Source of the DNA: Puniceicoccaceae bacterium
GTDB taxonomy: Bacteria; Verrucomicrobiota; Verrucomicrobiia; Opitutales; Coraliomargaritaceae
Direction: 5' to 3'
NCBI GenBank assembly: GCA_011522825.1
Contig: WTIG01000021.1
Span: 1-12,156, forward strand
Length of the DNA: 12,156 nucleotides
Shown: one piece after another, positions 1-6,288 of the stretch
How positions within the stretch are numbered: position 1 is the first letter of the stretch
Layout: each line of letters begins with the position of its first letter
The notes under the pieces: generated by a model
What the model was told of the DNA's origin: nothing
Database searches by the model: none
The model's input: only the letters and a program-made list of their open reading frames with translations
Position numbers and translations under genes: made by a program

Positions 1-756
1 AGACAGTTTTGCGGACTCATCCAGTGAACCCTGCATATTATTACTGAATTCACTATAGCGTTTCGCTGATAAAGCTAAATCAAGGTGTTTATATCTGTGT
101 TCTATTCTGCGATAGCGTAAAGCCTTACTCGCTTGCCGTTTAAGCGAATTGATTTGGCGACCGACTTCTTCAATGACATCGGTCACTCGATTTAAATTGG
201 TTTCGACCAAGGCCAGTTTATTAAGTGCTTCTTTTCTCTGGCTTTTATACAAAGTGATTCCAGCCGCTTCTTCAAAAATGGTTCGTCTCTCTGAGGCATT
301 CGTGGAAAGGATTTGGTCAATCTGACCTTGTAGCATAAAGGAGTATGAAACACGGCCGACTCCCGTATTCGCGAATAAGCGTTGCACGTCTTTTAGTCGA
401 ACGATCTTCCCATTGATATAATAATCACTGCCACCTTCTCGAGTGACTCGACGAGAAACTTCGACTTCATTAAACGCAGTTCCTAAATCCTTCTCACAAT
501 CAGTGAAAGTTAAAATAACCTCAGCTGTAGGTAAGCCTTTACGTTTTTCAGTTCCCTCAAAAATTACATCTTGCATTGAAGAGCCTCTTAAAGCTTTTGC
601 ACTCTGCTCACCCAGTACCCAACGAATGGCATCAACGATGTTACTCTTTCCACATCCATTTGGACCGACTACGGCTGTCATCCCAGGAAATAATTTTAGC
701 ACTGTTTTATCCGCAAAACTTTTAAACCCGCGAATTTCAATTTGTTTTAAATACAT
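1..756 (-). CDS. smc: Chromosome segregation ATPase SMC, N-terminal 252 residues (partial)
   Basis: This is the amino-terminal ATPase head of SMC, the coiled-coil protein of bacterial condensin that organises and separates sister chromosomes on the nucleoid. The protein starts MYLKQIEIRGFKSFADKT, a hallmark SMC beginning. It carries the Walker A loop GPNGCGKSN at residues 31-39, followed by the WVLGEQSAKALRG stretch (about 46-58). A Q-loop region (MLQGQIDQIL, 141-150) and FEEAAGI (161-167) come next, and then charged helical sequence that begins the first coiled-coil arm (from about 175). The ATG lies at 754-756. The reading frame stays open to the window edge, so roughly the first fifth of a protein usually near 1,200 residues is present; hinge, second arm, signature motif and Walker B lie outside. 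It is divergent from the LOG-family gene with a 107-bp AT-rich gap, in which I could not pick a convincing promoter. The family call is very secure. Confidence 0.97.
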   Translation of the reverse strand, partial: MYLKQIEIRGFKSFADKTVLKLFPGMTAVVGPNGCGKSNIVDAIRWVLGEQSAKALRGSSMQDVIFEGTEKRKGLPTAEVILTFTDCEKDLGTAFNEVEVSRRVTREGGSDYYINGKIVRLKDVQRLFANTGVGRVSYSFMLQGQIDQILSTNASERRTIFEEAAGITLYKSQRKEALNKLALVETNLNRVTDVIEEVGRQINSLKRQASKALRYRRIEHRYKHLDLALSAKRYSEFSNNMQGSLDESAKLS

Positions 757-863
757 TCCGTCTTGTTTTTCAGTGAATATTGAACTATAAATGAAACACA
801 CCCTACCATACTCGCAATTAAAAAAACGGTCTAAGTGATTATTTTTTTAAGCCATTATTTTTT

Positions 864-1706
864 ATGTCCAAAAACCCTGAAAACGAAACTGAAAATAAAG
901 AAGAATGGCCCTTAAAAGCTTATAAAAATCTGGATTTTCTAAAAAGTGAAAAAGCCCGTTTTATTCGCATCTTATGTGAATTATTTGAGCCAGAGGAACG
1001 CTTTAAAGAAAATGGAGTCGAAAACACCATCGTATTATTTGGTTCTGCTCGCACAAAGCCCCTCCAAGAAGCTGAAGCACAGCTCAAGTCCATAAATGCA
1101 TTGATTGAGAAGTCCCCCGAACCGGACGAAGCCCTACTCAAACAGCGCAAACAAGCTGAAATCGATCTCAAATCCTCAAAATATTATGAAGCCGCACGAG
1201 AATTGTCCGCAAAGCTCACAGAGTGGTCTCAGGGACTACCTGAGAAGGATCGGCTCTTTATTTGTTCAGGTGGCGGACCCGGAATTATGGAAGCTGCCAA
1301 CCGAGGAGCCTTTGAAGCTGGAGGCAAGTCAGTCGGACTGGGGATCAGCTTACCTTTTGAACAAAGGGTGAATGATTACATTTCCAAAGAACTCCAATTT
1401 GAATTTAAGTATTTCTTCATACGCAAGTATTGGTTTGTTATGTTAGCCAAATCACTTGTCGCATTTCCTGGAGGGTTTGGAACGATGGATGAATTGTTTG
1501 AAACACTGACTTTAATGCAGACTAAAAAAGTGAATGGGAAAGCCCCGATTGTCTTGTTTGGAAAAGAATTCTGGGACGAATTGATCGATTTCAATACTTT
1601 GGCCAAATGGGGTATGATTTCTGAGGACGATTTGAGCTACATCCACATTACTGACTCGGTCGAAGATGCCTTCCAATTTGTAGTCACTCAGGTGCAAAAA
1701 TTATAG
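864..1706 (+). CDS. LOG-family nucleotide 5'-monophosphate phosphoribohydrolase-like protein
   Basis: A 280-residue protein of the LOG (lonely guy, TIGR00730-like, formerly 'lysine decarboxylase-like') family. Characterised members cleave the N-glycosidic bond of cytokinin nucleotides or AMP-like nucleotides to release base and ribose 5-phosphate; the substrate here is unknown. Both signature motifs are present: GGGPGIMEAANRGA (136-149) and PGGFGTMDELFE (202-213), with an Arg-Lys pair (187-188) before the second. Compact LOG proteins are about 180-200 residues. This one has an N-terminal extension (about 1-50) and a charged, probably helical insertion at about 64-107, between the first beta strand (TIVLFGSAR, 55-63) and YYEAARELS. 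No signal peptide is visible, so it is cytosolic. The ATG at 864 was chosen because the protein begins soon after a T-rich stretch and no better in-frame start precedes it; no clear Shine-Dalgarno is seen. It converges on kdsD across 35 bp without an obvious terminator. Confidence 0.9.
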   Translation: MSKNPENETENKEEWPLKAYKNLDFLKSEKARFIRILCELFEPEERFKENGVENTIVLFGSARTKPLQEAEAQLKSINALIEKSPEPDEALLKQRKQAEIDLKSSKYYEAARELSAKLTEWSQGLPEKDRLFICSGGGPGIMEAANRGAFEAGGKSVGLGISLPFEQRVNDYISKELQFEFKYFFIRKYWFVMLAKSLVAFPGGFGTMDELFETLTLMQTKKVNGKAPIVLFGKEFWDELIDFNTLAKWGMISEDDLSYIHITDSVEDAFQFVVTQVQKL

Positions 1707-1741
1707 GAAGCACCTAAAAGTTAGATCTTTGCTTAATAAAA

Positions 1742-2737
1742 CTAAGAGAAATTAGTTTGGTGGACATCGTGAACACGAATCAATCCTAGGAGCTTATTGC
1801 TCGCTTTTTCCGTAACGGGCATGACAGAAATCTGAGAAGGACGATCTTCCATAATTCGCAAAGCTTCTCTGAGCGCAATCTCCGGATGAACCGATAAAGG
1901 GTTTTGTGTCATGCATTCAGAAAGCGGTAAATCTAACACCACTTCCTTTTTAGACAATAGCCTACGGATATCGCCATCGGTAACGATCCCAATCAACACA
2001 TTATCAGCATCAACAATACAGGCTGCACCTAGTGAAAATTGCGTCATTTCTAATACAGCATCCTTCAGTGTGTGCGTTGCACTTAAACAGGCAATTTTAT
2101 CTTGTTTATGCATAACATCGCCAACGGTAAGAAGTAAATTACGTCCTAATTGACCCCCTGGATGATATCGGGCAAATTCTTGTGAAGTAAAGCCCTTGGC
2201 TTGAATAACGGCTGATGCCAAAGCATCCCCAAGTGCAAGCGCTACCGAAGCACTTGCCGTAGGCAAGAGGTTTAAACTATCGGCTTCTTTTTCAACACTA
2301 GCGTCTAGAATAATATCAGCAGATTCTCCAATTGGTGATTCGACTCGACCCAGAATAGCAATGACTTTCGACTGGAAGCCTTTGATTATGGGTAAAATTC
2401 TAACAATCTCTTCCGAGCTGCCACTTTTTGATAAAAGAATAGTCACGTCACCGGGCTTATAAATACCTAAATCGCCATGAATCGCTTCGCTTGCATGAAG
2501 AAAAATACAGCTAATACCCGCACTCATAAATGTTGTAGATAACTTCCTAGCGATATGACCGGATTTCCCAATGCCACAGAAGATCAGTTTCTTACCTGAG
2601 TTCGACATTTCGGCAATTAGCTCAACCGCTTGAGCAAATTCAGAACCGAGCTTTTGCGCAGCCGCTGTAATAGACTTAGCTTCAACCGACATGGTTGCTT
2701 GCCCTAAAGATATGTATGTGTCTTTTGCTTCTCCCAT
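1742..2737 (-). CDS. kdsD: D-arabinose 5-phosphate isomerase, KpsF/GutQ family (SIS + two CBS domains)
   Basis: This enzyme interconverts ribulose 5-phosphate and arabinose 5-phosphate, the first committed step towards Kdo, the sugar joining lipid A to the core of lipopolysaccharide; it acts in the cytosol. The 331-residue length is typical of KdsD/KpsF. The N-terminal SIS sugar-isomerase domain (about 35-185) shows GIGKSGHIARK (55-65), HASEAIHGDLG (81-91) and the phosphate-binding SKSGSSEE (103-110). PTASASVALALGDALA follows at 159-174. A family-typical FARYHPGGQLGR (188-199) precedes two CBS domains, about 205-263 (with GIVTDGDIRR) and 273-329 (LGLIRVHDV). All expected catalytic-region motifs look intact. 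No other Kdo gene is adjacent, so this is a stand-alone locus. A candidate -10 box lies just upstream, giving a short leader with no clear Shine-Dalgarno. GutQ-like paralogues have the same architecture, so the symbol is a best guess within the family. Confidence 0.93.
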   Translation of the reverse strand: MGEAKDTYISLGQATMSVEAKSITAAAQKLGSEFAQAVELIAEMSNSGKKLIFCGIGKSGHIARKLSTTFMSAGISCIFLHASEAIHGDLGIYKPGDVTILLSKSGSSEEIVRILPIIKGFQSKVIAILGRVESPIGESADIILDASVEKEADSLNLLPTASASVALALGDALASAVIQAKGFTSQEFARYHPGGQLGRNLLLTVGDVMHKQDKIACLSATHTLKDAVLEMTQFSLGAACIVDADNVLIGIVTDGDIRRLLSKKEVVLDLPLSECMTQNPLSVHPEIALREALRIMEDRPSQISVMPVTEKASNKLLGLIRVHDVHQTNFS

Positions 2738-2756
2738 AAGAGATCTAAATTAAGAT

Positions 2757-2785
2757 ATTATACGGTAAGAAAAGTTATGTTCGGA
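2757..2785 (-). promoter_or_regulatory. Candidate sigma-70-type promoter for kdsD
   Basis: On the minus strand a perfect TATAAT (2762 down to 2757) lies 20 bp before the kdsD ATG. Seventeen bases further upstream is TCCGAA (2785-2780), a poor -35 match. The predicted transcription start near 2750 leaves a leader of about 13 nt. The -10 is good; the -35 is weak, and AT-rich DNA gives such boxes by chance. The rest of the 184-bp gap between kdsD and the bS22-like gene shows nothing else I recognise. Confidence 0.35.
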
Positions 2786-2921
2786 GTGATGCTAAAGACA
2801 ACCCTTAAATCGTGGACAGTTTGGGCAGGCAGAACAAAGGCTTAACACAAATTTAACCTACTTAAAATTGAGAAGCGGAATAGAGAAAAGTACGACTAAG
2901 TAGCCGAACCTAGGTCTCATA

Positions 2922-3017
2922 CTACCAAGTTCTCTTCTTGTGACGATTTGATTTCAAACGCTTGCGACGTTTGTGCTTATTCATCTTTAATCGACGTTTT
3001 TTCTTAAGGTTTCCCAT
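2922..3017 (-). CDS. Small basic ribosomal protein, bS22 / AURKAIP1-COX24 (mS38 C-terminal) type, 31 aa
   Basis: A 31-residue, extremely basic protein, too short for routine ORF calling. It begins MGNLKKKRRLKMNKHKRRKR and ends in ...KKRTW; 19 of 31 residues are Lys or Arg. The pattern MGxxxKKRRxxMxKHKxxKxxKxxR is that of the AURKAIP1/COX24 (DUF1713) family. In mycobacteria the member named bS22 (MGSVIKKRRKRMSKKKHRK...) is a small-subunit ribosomal protein, and in mitochondria the C-terminus of mS38 is homologous. The expected role is therefore structural, lying against 16S rRNA on the 30S subunit. The ATG at 3017 is the only sensible start. It sits downstream of the RluA-like gene and its terminator, in a minus-strand run that includes rpsT and rnpB, which fits a translation role. 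Only about 30 bp separate it from the preceding terminator, so its promoter must be very close, or it depends on read-through. Family assignment is confident; actual ribosome binding in this organism is inferred. Confidence 0.85.
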   Translation of the reverse strand: MGNLKKKRRLKMNKHKRRKRLKSNRHKKRTW

Positions 3018-3048
3018 GTTGTATAGTGTTAAATTTAGATAAAGAGAG

Positions 3049-3073
3049 AAAAAAGCCAAATAATTGCTTGGCT
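3049..3073 (-). terminator. Rho-independent terminator after the RluA-like gene
   Basis: Read on the minus strand, AGCCAA (3073-3068) pairs with TTGGCT (3059-3054) around an 8-nt loop, and the stem runs straight into six T residues (3054-3049). It lies about 41 bp past the stop of the RluA-like gene and before the bS22-like ATG. The stem is short (6 bp), so termination may be partial. On the plus strand no T-run follows directly, so it appears to be one-directional. Confidence 0.65.
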
Positions 3074-3114
3074 GTAAAGATTTTTTTTACATTTCCTATT
3101 AAAAGGTGCAGAAA

Positions 3115-3948
3115 TCATTTTAACCCAAGGTAATTAAGTGCAGCTTTAAAGGCTTTCGGGGGTTCAGTGACCAAATGGACACTTTCTGATGATTCTAAAC
3201 CAAACTGAACTGTATTTAAGGTAAGGGCTAAGTCTGAAAATATCTTTGTATCTGAATCCCCTACCTTCTTCCGTTTACCCACTGAAGCTAAAGTCGGGGC
3301 ATCCACTCCACGATATAAATCATCATTCATCAGTTGAAATCCTGACAAAGAGGCATGAATCCTCAATTGGTGTGGGCGAAAGAAATTGCACTTCGCTTGC
3401 CACAGGCCCCATGAATCAGTGCCTCTTTTTAGGCATGTAAATTCTGTTCTGGAACGCTTTCCTTTTGCAGTGGATGGAACCATTTTAAATTTATAACGAT
3501 GCTGAATCAAAGGTGTTTCATTTATTACATGTTCCTCAATCCCTTCTTTGGCTTGTGCAATAAATTGAAATTTAAATTCCATCAAACCTGAGCCAAAGGC
3601 ATTTCGTAAAAAAGTTAGGGCCGCTTTGTGCTTAGAAAAAAGTGCTATGCCAGAAATTGCTTTTTCATAAAAATAGATCGATCCGAATGACTCAGCACCG
3701 AGTGCAAGGATTTCTGGTTTTCTCTCTTTGAGTTGATAATTTAAAGCTGTATCGAGATTAGTGCTATTTTCATCCCAAGGATGTTGTCTAAGCGAAATAT
3801 TGGAAGGCTTATTCAATGCGATAAAGTCATCGCTGTTGGCCAGCACATCCATGCGTAGTGGTTCGTCAGAAAGAAGTCCTTCCCGAAAACCAATTGCTTT
3901 GGGAGATGACAGCTTGTGCTTCGAGTTTACTGGGGCTGAATCGCTCAT
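3115..3948 (-). CDS. RluA-fold pseudouridine synthase homologue with a degenerate active site
   Basis: A 277-residue protein with the skeleton of an RluA-type pseudouridine synthase, the cytosolic enzymes that isomerise uridine in rRNA or tRNA. Recognisable elements are the opening strand VLANSDDFIALNKPSNIS (35-52, cf. ILYEDDDLIVVNKPAG), the turn before the RNA-binding core (KGKRSRTEF, 162-170), RPHQLRIHASLSG (191-203, cf. RTHQIRVHLxxxG) and NDDLYRG (208-214). The catalytic motif, normally HRLDxxTSG, reads YFYEKAISG (92-100). The nucleophilic Asp is replaced by Glu95 and the preceding His-Arg is lost, while Ser-Gly is kept. It is therefore probably inactive as a classical synthase, or acts only as an RNA binder. 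I chose the ATG at 3948. An in-frame start at 3984 would make the coding sequence begin inside the rpsT terminator and adds an unconserved MWIRGFFFNVLS. No Shine-Dalgarno is visible. It follows rpsT and is closed by its own terminator. Confidence 0.75.
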   Translation of the reverse strand: MSDSAPVNSKHKLSSPKAIGFREGLLSDEPLRMDVLANSDDFIALNKPSNISLRQHPWDENSTNLDTALNYQLKERKPEILALGAESFGSIYFYEKAISGIALFSKHKAALTFLRNAFGSGLMEFKFQFIAQAKEGIEEHVINETPLIQHRYKFKMVPSTAKGKRSRTEFTCLKRGTDSWGLWQAKCNFFRPHQLRIHASLSGFQLMNDDLYRGVDAPTLASVGKRKKVGDSDTKIFSDLALTLNTVQFGLESSESVHLVTEPPKAFKAALNYLGLK

Positions 3949-3961
3949 GCTTAGAACATTG

Positions 3962-4000
3962 AAAAAAAAACCCCTAATCCACAAATGCAGATGTAGGGGT
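3962..4000 (-). terminator. Rho-independent terminator of rpsT
   Basis: On the minus strand ACCCCTA (4000-3994) pairs with TAGGGGT (3976-3970), with further partial pairing inside the 17-nt apical region. Nine T residues follow at once (3970-3962). It lies 28 bp after the rpsT stop codon. Its position also argues against the longer start of the downstream RluA-like gene, which would be encoded within this structure. Confidence 0.8.
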
Positions 4001-4028
4001 AAGTTTTATTTGGGGTAAAATTTTTATA

Positions 4029-4283
4029 CTAGGCAAGAAGCTTCGCACAAGATGCTTTGTGGCGTGCGATTTTGTTTTTATGAACTAGCCCAGATTTGCC
4101 AGCTTTGTCCAATGCAGAAATGTAAAGACGTGTTTTCTCAGACAATGCGTCTTTGTTATCTGAACTAGCTGCTGTCTTAACTTGCTTAGCAAGAGTCTTC
4201 AAGCGAGATTTCACTTGGCGGTTAGCGAGTGTACGAGTTTCCGTCTTACGGATATATTTAAGTGCTGATTTAGTATTAGCCAT
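4029..4283 (-). CDS. rpsT: 30S ribosomal protein S20 (bS20)
   Basis: An 84-residue basic protein beginning MANTKSALKYIRKTETRT and ending HKNKIARHKASCAKLLA, the classic bS20 pattern of three long helices with Lys/Arg/Ala-rich sequence. bS20 binds near the bottom of the 30S body, against 16S rRNA including helix 44, and assists early assembly. The internal ATG at 4283 is the right start: the open frame extends upstream to 4385, but that extension runs into the 3' end of the RNase P RNA gene and has no S20 character. A TTGACA hexamer at 4333-4328 (minus) could be a -35 box, though no good -10 follows at 17 bp. The gene lies 67 bp downstream of rnpB and is closed by a strong terminator, so it could be read from its own promoter or with rnpB. 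Length and sequence look normal. Confidence 0.97.
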   Translation of the reverse strand: MANTKSALKYIRKTETRTLANRQVKSRLKTLAKQVKTAASSDNKDALSEKTRLYISALDKAGKSGLVHKNKIARHKASCAKLLA

Positions 4284-4350
4284 AGATTTAAAGAAAAGTT
4301 CGCTAGTGAAAGAAATACTACTTGATTTGTCAAATATTAATTTAAAGTGT

Positions 4351-4705
4351 CGATTTTGATCTGCTATAAGCCAGATTCTGTCCATCAGTAAAAACTGATT
4401 GTGCGTTCATTTATCTATGCGACATACCCGAAATCATTGAGCGAGCCACTCGATTCCCTATTTTGTCTTGCACCGAGCTGGGTTTTTCAAGCCATCATTG
4501 TTACCGTTGATGCGGGGAGCTCTTACCTCACCTTTTCACCCTTACCTTATCTCGTCCTAAAACGTTTTAAGGCGGTTTATTTTCTGTGACACTATCCGTC
4601 ATATTTTGTCACCAAAATATGCCCCTACTTTCATAGGGAACTCTGCCCTGTGGTGTCCGGACTTTCCTCTTGCAAAAGCAAGCGAACGCCCGCAGATCAA
4701 AATCG
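4351..4705 (-). ncRNA. rnpB: RNase P RNA, bacterial type A
   Basis: This is the catalytic RNA of ribonuclease P, which removes 5' leaders from pre-tRNA. On the minus strand the universally conserved GAGGAAAGTCCGGAC (CR I, 4669-4655) lies near the 5' end. The 3' conserved block ACAGAATCTGGCTTATAGC (4381-4363) lies at the other end. The two ends form the closing P1 helix as a perfect 17-bp match (4708-4692 with 4364-4348), which fixes the limits to within a few bases and gives about 355 nt. Other familiar pieces include AGGGTGAAAAGGTGAGGTAAGAG in P8/P9 style (about 4540-4515, here written from memory of the family pattern), GGTAACAATGATGGC, and CAAGACAAAATAGGG (about 4470-4456). The architecture matches the ancestral A type rather than the Bacillus B type. 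It precedes rpsT in the same direction. I could not identify its promoter with confidence, and no T-run marks its 3' end. Confidence 0.96.
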
Positions 4706-4906
4706 ACAACTTAAGAAAGAACAAAAATTACAACTGATTAGCACTGAGTACCATAAGCATATAGGCTAACCAAATATTGAATAACCAGGTAATCCTGAAC
4801 CCGATAAAGTATTCTTTGAAATTCATTCTGTAAAGTTTAAATCGATCACCTAAATAGAGGCAACTAGCTTCAATAAACTGATTCAATTGTTTTAAACTTT
4901 GATTTA

Positions 4907-4936
4907 TTGCACTATCTGAGTGCAAAGAGATTGCAC
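4907..4936. repeat. Inverted repeat TTGCACT-N5-AGTGCAA plus a third TTGCAC half-site
   Basis: TTGCACT (4907-4913) and AGTGCAA (4919-4925) form a perfect 7-bp inverted repeat with a 5-bp spacer, and another TTGCAC follows at 4931-4936. The array sits 84-113 bp upstream of the histone-like gene and about 200 bp upstream of rnpB. It could be an operator for either, or a short hairpin. The 200-300 bp around it (4710-5019) hold no gene that I can support. Confidence 0.4.
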
Positions 4937-5019
4937 AGTTAAAAAAAATGATTCAAACTAATGTTGAATTCACATTTAACTTAGATCTTAAGCTGGGTCT
5001 AAAATTCAAACTCTTCAAA

Positions 5020-5466
5020 ATGACAAAGAAAACAACTAAGAAAGCAGTAAAAAAAGCACCCGTTAAAAAAGCAGCCAAAAAGGCAACTAAAACAGCTACA
5101 AAAAAGGCACCAAAGACCGTAGCCAAAAAGACTGTCAAAAAAGCTGTCAAAAAAGCCGCTAAGCCAGCTGCAAAGAAAACAGGGGCAAAAAAGAAAATAG
5201 CCACAAAAACTACGATAGCAGCAAGAGTCGATGTCGGCTTTGGTAATAACTTATATATTCGAGGTGAAGGCGCTGGTCTGAGCTGGGATGTCGGTATTTT
5301 AATGAGAAACCTATCGCCTTACGAGTGGGCATGGGAAACCAAATCTTCGGATAAGCCGATAGAATATAAATTACTGATAAATGATGAACTCTGGGCCAAT
5401 GGGGAAAATCAGTTTGCTCAACCAAATGAAACAGCTATCACCGCTCCGACTTTTAATTGGCTTTAA
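5020..5466 (+). CDS. Histone H1-like basic tail fused to a carbohydrate-binding-like beta domain
   Basis: A 148-residue two-part protein. Residues 1-65 are almost entirely Lys, Ala, Thr, Pro and Val in KKA/KKAV/KKAP repeats, like eukaryotic H1 C-terminal tails, chlamydial Hc1/Hc2 or AlgP, and should bind nucleic acid non-specifically. Residues 66-148 are quite different: mostly neutral or acidic, rich in aromatic and Gly residues (VDVGFGNNLYIRGEG at 70-84, then LSWD, YEWAWE, YKLLINDELWANGENQF, ending PTFNWL). The spacing of LYIRG...LSWD...W.W...YKLLIND..W resembles the E-set/CBM20-CBM48 fold (glycogen- or starch-binding modules), though this is a pattern judgement. I chose ATG 5020; a start at 4948 would add 24 residues lacking the basic repeat pattern. 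No Shine-Dalgarno is visible at either. Its 3' end overlaps the convergent acyltransferase gene by 14 bp. It is probably nucleoid-associated; a role for the second domain is unknown. Confidence 0.8.
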   Translation: MTKKTTKKAVKKAPVKKAAKKATKTATKKAPKTVAKKTVKKAVKKAAKPAAKKTGAKKKIATKTTIAARVDVGFGNNLYIRGEGAGLSWDVGILMRNLSPYEWAWETKSSDKPIEYKLLINDELWANGENQFAQPNETAITAPTFNWL

Positions 5467-6115
5467 GGTCGCCCGAGATCAATTGCATCTTTTCGTGTAA
5501 TTTCGAGACCGACTGATTCAACTCTTCTTTGGATAAGGTTTTGCCAGTATCGGAATCAAATTCAGAAGCCATCACTCTAATGCTGTCAAACTGCAATTTG
5601 GTAAATGGTAGAGGCAACTTCAGACTGTCCCATGTACTAAAAGTAATCATTCGGGCAGGCTTTGTGTGAACTAAATCTATCGGCAGCTTATATTTATGGG
5701 ATAGGAAAACAGCTCCAGGCTTAAACTGATAAATAGGGCCGGTTGGACCATCTGCAGCATAGGCAATTACGTGCTTCTTTTTTATCGCATTATGCATCCC
5801 TTTAAGAGCCTGCAATGATTTGGTATTGGCCGAACCACGAACAATCGAATAGCCAAATTTTTCCAAAAGAGCCGCAAAGATATCAGCACTTTTATTAGAA
5901 CTGACCAATACGGTAATTGGAGGAAAATTCTTTTTATATGTAATGAAAATAAGGAAAATTAGGAGCAAATCGTTGTGCCAAAATAATAGAAAAGAGGAAC
6001 TTCCATTATTTTGCTTGAACATTTCACCACTTAAAAATGGATGAGCGGTTTCATCATTTCCGATTCTCAAGGTCTTCGCCAAGACAAGCATGAATAGCCA
6101 AATAAAGAAAAACAC
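5453..6115 (-). CDS. DUF374 lysophospholipid acyltransferase-family protein
   Basis: A 220-residue protein of the DUF374 branch of the lysophospholipid acyltransferase superfamily, whose members act on lipids at the inner membrane; in some genomes they are linked to lipid A or Kdo genes. Signature pieces are FWHNDLLL (45-52), VLVSSNKSADIFAALLEKFG (69-88), the strongly conserved VRGSA (92-96), ADGPTGP (121-127), FKPGAVFLS (131-139), and TWD...LPLPF (161-171). Where relatives read SxxxDG after VLVS, this one reads SSNKSAD, so the exact catalytic pairing is unclear. A hydrophobic N-terminus (FFFIWLFMLVLAKTL, 2-16) and LLIFLIFITY (51-60) suggest membrane association. The start is uncertain: GTG at 6115 is used, ATG at 6091 is the next choice, and the frame stays open upstream to 6155 with family-like sequence (SLPKRLVFFF) but only a CTG as a possible initiator. 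It overlaps the convergent histone-like gene by 14 bp. Substrate unknown. Confidence 0.85.
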   Translation of the reverse strand: MFFFIWLFMLVLAKTLRIGNDETAHPFLSGEMFKQNNGSSSFLLFWHNDLLLIFLIFITYKKNFPPITVLVSSNKSADIFAALLEKFGYSIVRGSANTKSLQALKGMHNAIKKKHVIAYAADGPTGPIYQFKPGAVFLSHKYKLPIDLVHTKPARMITFSTWDSLKLPLPFTKLQFDSIRVMASEFDSDTGKTLSKEELNQSVSKLHEKMQLISGDLKAN

Positions 6116-6288
6116 GAGTCGCTTGGGCAGGCTGAAAGTGGATAAAGTACTGATTTAAAGGTGAAACTGTAAAATGACAGGTGAATAGAATGATGTTACA
6201 ATTAGGGACTCGATCAGGAAAGTAAATTAATTATTAATATTAAATCCTAAACTTGACGCTAAAATATCAGATACCATTGTTCATTTAA

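Noticed and set aside
443..790. 115-codon plus-strand open frame at the left end
   Set aside because: It is the antisense shadow of the SMC ATPase head, which has conserved Walker A sequence in the minus frame.
757..863. Repeated ATTATTTTTT blocks (838-862) between smc and the LOG-family gene
   Set aside because: Simple AT-rich sequence; no convincing promoter or symmetric element.
4284..4385. N-terminal extension of rpsT by 34 codons
   Set aside because: It runs into the rnpB 3' end and lacks S20 character; the internal ATG at 4283 gives the standard 84-residue protein.
4401..4589. 62-codon plus-strand open frame
   Set aside because: It lies wholly within the RNase P RNA gene on the opposite strand.
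4728..4925. 65-codon minus-strand open frame between rnpB and the histone-like gene, with a hydrophobic C-terminal half
   Set aside because: It needs a TTG start inside the inverted repeat at 4907-4925, has no Shine-Dalgarno or recognisable family, and ends in DNA where the rnpB promoter should lie. Probably chance.
4953..5204. 83-codon minus-strand frame rich in Ala, Phe and Val that looks like a membrane protein
   Set aside because: It is the complement of the Lys/Ala repeat tail (AAA/AAG and GCN codons read backwards as Phe and Val/Ala).
6116..6288. Possible tRNA-responsive leader (T-box-like) before glyS
   Set aside because: No T-box sequence, specifier stem or terminator/antiterminator pair is visible; a TTGACG at 6254-6259 has no matching -10 at a proper distance.
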